Shown piece after piece: positions 56,970 to 64,000 of a stretch of DNA of 64,000 nucleotides; the first letter of the stretch is position 1, and the number at the start of each line of letters is the position of its first letter. Where the stretch lies: NCBI GenBank assembly GCA_030848705.1, contig CM061237.1:78053910-78117909 (forward strand), written 5' to 3'. The translations under genes and the position numbers were made by a program. The DNA comes from Heracleum sosnowskyi. Taxonomy: Eukaryota; Streptophyta; Magnoliopsida; Apiales; Apiaceae. Under the pieces are notes generated by a model. That model was not told where the DNA came from. It made no database searches and saw only the letters and a list, made by a program, of their open reading frames with translations.

Positions 56970-57508
56970 AGATATTTTTAAACTTAAAACAACTTTGAAA
57001 TAACTTGACAGATAAAATAAAATCACACAAGCAAATATAAAATTTCAGTTGGATGTTTTGAGGATCCAACTGAGATGTTTTTATTTCGGAAATAATCTGT
57101 GTTACAAAAGTATCACAACTGCTCAGTTCCTAATGTAGAGTGAGAGTGCTCTTGAAAGAAGCTAATACAAAGTTATTTTATCTCACTTACTTACAATAAA
57201 ATGAACTGCTACACTTGGTTATATATCCCAAGTTTACAATGCTATTTTTGGCTACTCTAAAATGTACTAAGGGTAACCACCAGTAACTTGATTTTCATTC
57301 CTTTTGTCCAATGGTCCTTGGAGATCTTGCCTTTTGTCTTTATGCTTATTATGATCACACTCAAGAACCTAATTGGAAATTGGAATGTTTCCTCATTCCC
57401 AGTGACCATTTTAATAGCTCCCAATGCAAAGTACACTTCTACATCACCTTTTGATCTGTCAGAAAACTGTCACTATCACTTTGTCAACTATTCAGAAAAG
57501 TGATAATG

Positions 57509-57835
57509 ATTCGTTGATAGAAGTGAGATGTATTCCGTTGATAGCTTTATTCTTCAATCCGTTGATGGTACATTCTTCATTCCGTTGATAGTGTAATCTC
57601 CATTCCGTTGACATGTCTTCACTTAGGCAAAATTACAAGGCATATTATATTTACAATTAACCAACCTATTTTGCCTATCTAGTACTTAGTCAACATGACT
57701 TAGAAAACCTATCTAATACCTACAACAGATGCCTATCAAGTAGTGAAGTATTGTACAGTGCAATTGCTACATTACTCATTTCGTTGATGAGCTACCTGTC
57801 AACGGAAGCTGCAAAGCATACCATTCCGTTGACAG
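57509..57835. repeat. Motif cluster of G in the LTR: ATTCCGTTGAYAG
   Basis: Sites 57509-57520, 57532-57544, 57557-57568, 57579-57591, 57602-57614, 57778-57791, 57796-57808 (reverse) and 57823-57835. Further clusters lie at 59261-59352, 61278-61418 and 63301-63386. Confidence 0.9.
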
Positions 57836-57907
57836 CTACAAATTGACTTAACACAAAATCTACTAAGTGTTTTTATAATTATCATCAAGAACAACATATT
57901 CCTAACA

Positions 57908-57921
57908 ATCTCCCCCAATTT
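57908..57921 (-). other. Polypurine tract of G
   Basis: Minus strand AAATTGGGGGAGAT, identical to that of F. Confidence 0.88.
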
Positions 57922-58109
57922 ATGACTGATAGAAAAACAACCATAAATCAAGAGCCTTGATGATAACAAAAACACTTAGACAAATTACAAACTACAACAG
58001 TAGAAATTGTATTGAGCTTCATGATATTTAAGAATTTATTGAAAACAAAGTAGAAATTCTTACAACACAAGTGCACAGAATTGCTCCTCTAGCCTGAGCA
58101 GATTTACCA

Positions 58110-61078
58110 TCATTGTCTCTGTGGCCTTGTTTTCTTCCCCTTCTTGGCATTATTCTCCTCAATTTGAGCTTGGAGCCTCCTGTAGAAAATCTTATCTTCT
58201 TCATCTTGATCACCCAACTTGGATTGCATAAATCTAAGAGTTTCATTAGATGCCTTTTCCAATTGGTCTTCTATTCAGAAGAATCTCCTACAGTTGTCCT
58301 TGTCTTTGAATTCCATCATCCAAAAAGGTTGGAGATGAATTTTCTTTCCTGTTTGAGGGACCTTTAGAGTTCTGGGAAGTGCATTAGGCTTGTTCCAGCT
58401 AGCTTTTACTTGACATATCTTGGAGACAACCTCAGACTTAGCAGTTTTGGTGAACCCAAAATCTTTCTTTAAGCACTTGAAAACCACTAGCAAGATCTGA
58501 TAATCCTCTCCTAGAATTCTGTATAGAGGCCAAATCTGTTCCCTTCCACCCTTGTAGACAAACACTAATCTCTCTGGTAGTTTATGAGTGGCTCCTATTC
58601 CTCTCACTTCCACCAAGTCATCAAGATGTAGGTTTAAGTCAGACTCCTCCCTTATATCTGCAATGTAGATAAAGTCTTCTGGGTTTGGAGGTGGTTTTTC
58701 AGCCTGTGGCCTTTTCACTAGAATTGGTTTAGCTTTAGTAGCCTTCTGCTTTGATTTCCTCCTTGAATCCATCTCAACCAGAAATTTGGGAAAATTAGCT
58801 TCATCAAACTCAATTGGCTCCTCCTTTGGCTCAATTGGTTGCTCATGAAAATTAATTGGATGTTCAGGATCACAAGCTAATTTTACCCCACAATCTTGAT
58901 CAGAAAAGGTTGAAGGCATTGCTGTTACAGGTGCATCTGTGACAGTGTCTTGAGAATCATCCTTATCAAAAGCCAAGTTTCTTTTAGCTCTTGTTTTGGG
59001 TTGCCTTATACTTTTCCTTTTTTCTTGCTCAGCTTTAGCTCTAGCTCTTTCTTCTTGCTGTCTTTCCTCTTCATCTAGAGCCTGGGCAACTGCAAGAGCT
59101 TGCATGTCTGCCCTACCTGATTCCTCAGCTCTAGCTTCGGCAAAATTTGGGTGACCAGCCCAAACAATGATTCATCAATGATGACATTTTCTCTTGAAAT
59201 CAAGCCATATCCCTTAGTGTAGCCTTTGCTGTCATCTCCAAAGGCAATACAAGGGTCAACTATCAACGAAATGGTAGTTTGAGCTGTCAACGGAATGGAT
59301 ACCGTTGATGGAGAAACACTTGTCAACGAAAGAGACTGTTTCGTTGATGAAGTCAAGAAAAGAGTTTGAGAAAGTGAAATTACAGTAGAATCTGTGGTGA
59401 TTGATTTTAGAGATGGTTCCATAGATCCTCTTGTAGCTTCAGAGAAAGATGTTTGGTGGCCCAACAAATCACTTAACAAGTGATGACCACCAATTTCAGA
59501 GTGGGGCTTCTCCAAGAACAGAGTTGGAGAATCAGGAATAGATGAATGGATCATATCCACATCTAATGACTGTGCTGGAGAATTTTGTGGAGGTGTCTCA
59601 ATATTAATATTGAGAGAGTGGGACTGTAACCCCAGAGTAAAAATTGGGGCTACATCAAACTGAATTTGAGAAACTGCAATTGTTTCTTCCAGTGTGTGTG
59701 CACCCTGTGTGACCTGGGATTTTCGTCTTACCCTTCTTTGGTATTGGGAGATAGATGTTTGGGGGCTTGAAGTGTCCCTTACCCTTTTGGAGTGTGCTCT
59801 TGGAGGAGAGCTTGTTTCAATAACTACATCCTTTTGAGAGGATGCAATTAGACTTGTACTAATATCCATATTACTCATTGTGCCTTGTTGGGAAGACACA
59901 ATGGGGCTAGTCTGGGTAACACTCACCTCTCCCACCTTATCCTTGGGGTTTCTTTAATTTTCACCCCTTCCCTCACCACTCACCACACCAGAATCACTCC
60001 CCTTGGGTTGTGTAGTGGATTTTACAACAGGTGCCTTTTGAGAAGCACCCGAGGTTGGCTTGGTATATTTAGACTTTGTGGATTTAGGTCTAGTTGCAGG
60101 GGCAGGAGCCTGTTGGGTCACAGCTACAGACTCCATTGCAACAACATTAGTAACAGAAGCAGAAACCGAAGTAACATTTAAATGTACAGGGTGAGTAAGT
60201 GTTACCTCAATAACTGGAAAATACACCATTGGGACATCACCATTGTGATTGAGCCTCAAGATGTCTGTTAGCACCCTCTTCTCTTGGATAAAACAATCAA
60301 ACCTGGAATTTGGGTTAGAGATAACTAATGGTGTTGGACTAACATGGTTGGCCAACATCATTAGAAATCTAGCATAATAAATGTTCTTTTTCCTAGATTT
60401 CTTATCTCCTAACTTAGCACCTAGTTCATACATCAATTGAGTGCTAAAATTATAGTAATTATCAGTGAGAAGCATGGTAAGCAAAATCAGAATGGAGTTA
60501 GTTAAAGCATCAAAATTACTAATTTTTCTAGAAAATACTTTAATGAAAGCATCTGCTAAATAACTCCACTCCCTTACCAAGCCTCTCCTAATAATTTTAC
60601 CTAAATTCTCAGTTGGCAAGGAGTAATTTATAGAATTAAGCATGTTAACAATTTCAGTATTTGAAGGTAAAGCTAAGCAATTATTCTCAGGAATGTGAAG
60701 GCATGCTTGCAATACATCTGAATTGACAATATACTCTTTACCTTGAATGGTGAATTGCAAAGTGCAGTTTGTCCCACTGTACTCACAAGAGGTCCAAATC
60801 TCCTCTATGATTTCATTGTAGAGCGGAGTGGAGTGAAATATCGCGTAACTGAGTTTGCAATTCATCAAGAAATCCATCATCTTGTGAAAGATTTTGTTCG
60901 GGCTTTCCTTGACAACAAATGGAATGGAGTTGTTCTTCTCATAAATGAACCCTCCAGCAGACATGAGTTTAGCTATGGGTGCCATTGTTGAGTAAAGAAA
61001 AGCTCGAACTGTGTTTTGCTTTGAGAGAGAAGAAGTAAGAAAGCCTTTGGAAATTTTGAGAGTAAGATAAAAATTCAA
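58110..61078 (-). pseudogene. Accessory (env-like position) ORF of element G
   Basis: About 990 codons in sum, read 61078 to 58110 on the minus strand and broken three times: in-frame TAA at 59954-59956, a one-base frameshift between about 59110 and 59170, and in-frame TGA at 58275-58277. The N-terminal ~260 residues are a folded-looking domain (LVREWSYLADAFIKVFSRK, TQLMYELGAKLGDKK, FLMMLANHVSP) of the type annotated as putative plant transposon protein. Then comes a long Ser/Thr/Pro/Gln-rich part, a Glu/Arg coiled coil (DEEERQQEERARAKAEQEKR) and a conserved C-terminal module. No clear signal peptide or membrane anchor, so an envelope role is not supported. Confidence 0.72.
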
Positions 61079-61526
61079 TTAAAGAAAGTAAATTTCTTAA
61101 ATACTCCCCCAAAAGTTCTCAAAAAATTAAGTCCAATAATAATTATAAATTACTGGATTGGCTTAAAAATCTAACCGTTACAATTAAAATATTACCATGA
61201 TTTATACTTACAGGGGTGTATGCATAGATCGTGGTAAAAACACGTGCAAATTTCAACGGTTCATATTAACAGCGCTATATCAACGAATCAGAATTGGGCG
61301 TTTAAGGTCCCGTCTATTTCGTTGATAAAGCTGCATTTCGTTGACATAATAATGCTGTCAATGGAATACCCAGAAAAATGCTAAGACTGTCAACGAAATA
61401 AGGCATTCGTTGACATAGTATTTTGACTTAGACAAAATTTCTCTTTTTCCTGAGAAAATTAATTCACAGAAAATCATAGCAAATTTCTGGCTGCAATTAT
61501 TTAACTTGCAAAAATCTCATAAATAC
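61079..61526 (-). other. Spacer between pol and accessory ORF of G
   Basis: Non-coding, with six TCAACGAAAT/ATTTCGTTGA motifs at 61278-61418 in both orientations. Any promoter for the accessory ORF would lie here; I see no convincing TATA box on the minus strand. Confidence 0.6.
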
Positions 61527-63710
61527 TTAAGAGAAATTTAGCATACCTAGCTCACTTACTAATCTTGAGAATGTTGATTCATCAAGTGGCTTGGTAAAGA
61601 TGTTTGCAAGTTGTTGTTCACTTGGAACAAAATGTAACTCCACAGTACCATTCATAACATGTTCTCTAATGAAATGGTACTTGATGTCAATGTGCTTGGT
61701 CCTTGAATGCTGCACTGGATTCTCAGTAATGGCAATGGCACTAGTGTTGTCACAGAAAGTAGGAATTTTCTCAACTCTTAATCCATAATCAAGTAGTTGA
61801 TTTTTCATCCATAAAATCTGTGCACAACAACTTCCAGCTGCAATGTACTTAGCCTCAGCTGTGGAGGTAGAAACTGAGTTTTGTTTCTTGCTGAACCATG
61901 ACACAAGCTTGTTTCTTAGGAATTGACAGGTGCCAGTTGTGCTTTTCCTGTCAATTTTACATCCTGCATAATCCGCATCTGAATAACCAATTAGTTCAAA
62001 GCCAGATTCTCTAGGATACCAAATGCCAAGGTTTGGTGTTCCTTTGAGATATTTGAAAATTCTTTTAATAGCAACTAAATGGGATTCCCTAGGATCAGCC
62101 TGAAATCTAGCACATAGACATGTAGCAAACATAATATCAGGTCTACTAGATGTTAAATATAAAAGTGAGCCTACCATGCCTCTGTAACTTGAAATGTCCA
62201 CGGATTTTTCCTTAGTATTCAATTCAAGTTTGGTGGCAGTAGGCATGGGAATTTTGGCAGGAGAGCATTCCATTAAGTTAAATTTCTTTAACAAATCATG
62301 AATATATTTTGTTTGACTAATGAAAATGCCTTCATTAACTTGTTTCACTTGGAGACCAAGGAAATAAGTTAATTCTCCCATCATGCTCATTTCATATTTA
62401 CTTTGCATAAGCTTGACAAACTTTTGACAAAGTTTTTCATCTGTAGACCCAAAAATTATGTCATCTACATAAATTTGAACAAGTATAGTAGAGCCATTCA
62501 CAATCCTATGAAAAAGAGTTTTATCTACAGTACCTCTAGTGAAGTGATTCTCAAGGAGGAACTGTGAAAGTGTGTCATACCAGGCTCTAGGTGCTTGTTC
62601 CAAACCATAGAGTGCCTTGAGGAGGAAATACACATATTCTGGAAAATCATCATCTTCAAAACCAGGAGGTTGACTCACATACACCTCCTCTTCCAATTCC
62701 CCATTCAGAAAAGCACTCTTCACATCCATTTGATAGACCTTGAAATTGGCATGGGCTGCATAGGCTAGGAAAATCCTTATTGCTTCTAGTCTTGCAACAG
62801 GAGGAAAGGTTTCATCAAAATCAGTTCCCTCTTCCTGTGAGTAGCCTTTAGCAACCAATCTAGCTTTGTTCCTTGTGACTATGCCATTTTCATCCATCTT
62901 GTTTCTGAACACCCATTTTGTGCCTATAACACTCCTGTCTTTAGGCTTGGGCACCAGCTTCCAAACTTTGTTTCTCTCAAATTGGTTTAGCTCCTCTTGC
63001 ATAGCTAAAACCCAATCTGGATCTAGAAGTGCATCCTCAACTTTCTTTGGCTCATCTTGAGACAGAAAGCTACTATATAGACATTCCTCTTGAGTTTCTC
63101 TTCTAGTTTGGACTTTTGAAGAAACATCACCTATAATGAGTTCAAAGGGATGATCTTTAGTCCATTTCCTTGAGGGAGGTAGATTAGCTCTAGAAGATGT
63201 AGCTTCGTGATCATGATTGCCTTGATTAGATATTTGTCCTTGAGAAACTCCCCCTGAGTTTGTTGTCCTTAAGTGATCATTCCTAGAAGCATTTCTATGA
63301 CTGTCAACGGAATGCCCATTTTGACTGTCAACGAAATGCTCATTCTGACTGTCAATGAATCCTCCACCATGATTGTCAACGGAATGACCATTTGGTCTGC
63401 TAGCAGCTATTCTTTTCAATCTTAATGCAGTAATTTCATCTTCACTACTGCTTTCATCTGTGCTAGACACAACAACTTTAGGCTGTTTCTCAAGAGCCTT
63501 AACATGATTCACTTGATCTCCTTCCTCATTCTCAAAAGAAAGACTTTCATGGAAACCTTCATCACAGAGACCTTGAATTTTGAGATCATCAAAAACAACA
63601 TGTACATATTCCATAACAATATTGGTTTTGAGATTATAGACTCTATAAGCTTTCCCTGCTGCATATCCCACAAATATTGCTTCATCTGCCTTTGCTTCAA
63701 ATTTCCCCAA
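61527..63710 (-). pseudogene. pol: pol of element G: integrase end, RT and RNase H (727 codons open)
   Basis: Longest open frame of the window. It starts in the integrase C-terminus (GKFEAKADEAIFVGYAAGKA). An acidic linker follows, carrying four GHSVDS-type repeats encoded by the element's motif. RT_copia domain: KARLVAKGYSQEEGTDFDET, YQMDVKSAFLNGELEEEVYV, catalytic YVDDIIFGS, MGELTYFLGLQV. RNase H: SDADYAGCKIDRKSTTG and STAEAKYIAA (Lys where Glu is usual), ending KHIDIKYHFIREHV and IFTKPL. RT catalytic residues are intact. The frame is separated from the integrase core by a frameshift near 63765, so the polyprotein as a whole is broken. Confidence 0.85.
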
Positions 63711-64000
63711 ATGCTCAGCTTGATTTCTCAGAACAAAGCACTTGCATCCAAAGACATGAAGAAAAATCCAATAGTGGCTTCTTTCTTTTGAGTAGTTGAT
63801 AAGGGGTCATTCCCTTGGCTTGATTAATCAAAGAAATATTTTGAGTGAAGCAAGATGTGTTAACTGCCTCAGCCCAAAAATAAGTTGGTAATTTTGATTC
63901 ATCTAGCATTGTCCTTGCAGCTTCAATAAGTGTTCTGTTTTTCCTTTCAACTACACCATTTTTCTGTGGTGTCCTTGCAGCTGAAAATTCATGCAAAATA
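63711..64000 (-). pseudogene. Integrase core fragment of element G
   Basis: Right-edge fragment, open 63715-63996. It contains the end of the copia integrase core with the catalytic Glu in RTPQKNGVVERKNRTLIEAA, then TYFWAEAVNT and MTPYQLL. The frame is lost near 63765, just after PLLDF, and the downstream part continues in the frame of 61527-63710. Starts outside the window. Confidence 0.85.

Larger units (their letters stand above)
56912..57907 (-). mobile_element. 3' LTR of element G, 996 bp
   Basis: TGTTAATCCC to CCTAACA (plus-strand view). U5 hairpin 56934-56969. Eight ATTCCGTTGACAG-type motifs between 57509 and 57835. Confidence 0.85.
56912..64000 (-). mobile_element. Element G: SIRE/Maximus-like Ty1/copia, 3' part
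   Basis: Minus-strand order: integrase, RT, RNase H (64000-61527), a 0.45-kb spacer, accessory ORF region (61078-58110), polypurine tract, 3' LTR (56912-57907). The 5' LTR and gag are outside the window. Integrase before RT identifies Ty1/copia; a large ORF after pol with a ~1-kb LTR is the SIRE/Maximus arrangement. Coding frames are much better preserved than in the gypsy elements, so it is comparatively young. It inserted into LTR K after ATTAT. Confidence 0.88.

Noticed and set aside
58110..61078. Envelope glycoprotein of a virus
   Set aside because: Position is env-like, but I see no signal peptide, transmembrane anchor or glycoprotein features; an accessory retrotransposon ORF fits better.

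Overview
This is a repeat-only window from a large plant nuclear genome, most likely a eudicot. No complete single-copy host gene, tRNA or rRNA is visible. The sequence is a stack of LTR retrotransposons nested in one another, with a Helitron and small degenerate leftovers. Indicators are tRNA-iMet primer sites (TGGTATCAGAGC), very long (3-5 kb) chromovirus LTRs, Tat-type LTRs followed by TGGCGCCGTCTGTGGGAA, and a SIRE/Maximus-like Ty1/copia element with an accessory ORF between pol and the 3' LTR. I cannot name the species. Element letters A-K are mine.

Layout. 1-4005: element A (chromovirus, minus strand), with gag, leader, primer site and a truncated 5' LTR. It joins head-to-head at about 4006 to element B (plus strand, 4006-11683), which has gag-pol and a 3225-bp 3' LTR but no 5' LTR. 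11684-13164: the left part of a Tat-like tandem array D. Element C (13165-38562, 4.9-kb 5' LTR) inserted into an LTR of D. Element E (18954-32481), complete with perfect TTTAG target-site duplications, inserted into C. After C, whose 3' end is deleted, the D array resumes (38563-45073) as internal-LTR-internal-LTR with an antisense accessory ORF. 45074-48423: one exon-like host gene fragment, a 33-bp tandem repeat, a 1005-bp non-autonomous Helitron, a copia LTR scrap and a second Helitron end. 48424-52790: copia LTRs H and F on the minus strand, F with its accessory ORF. 52793-56911: LTR of another gypsy family (K). 56912-64000: copia element G on the minus strand (3' LTR, accessory ORF, pol), running off the right edge.

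How the parts work together. Nearly every protein gene is broken by stops or frameshifts. The longest open frame is the copia pol of G (727 codons). C and E have LTR pairs that differ by only about 1-1.5% by eye, yet their internal regions are far more decayed. They were therefore probably copied in trans by other elements.

The most interesting signals are structural. (1) Each copia family carries its own short motif, repeated in both orientations in the LTR and, in F and G, again inside coding sequence. (2) A stem-loop close to the U5 end of the copia LTRs keeps its C-rich sense-strand loop while the stem sequence changes with compensating bases. (3) The unrelated chromovirus LTRs have an analogous 9-nt-loop hairpin at the same place. 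(4) The LTR of C contains a 150-158-codon ORF inside a patch that is almost identical between the two LTRs.
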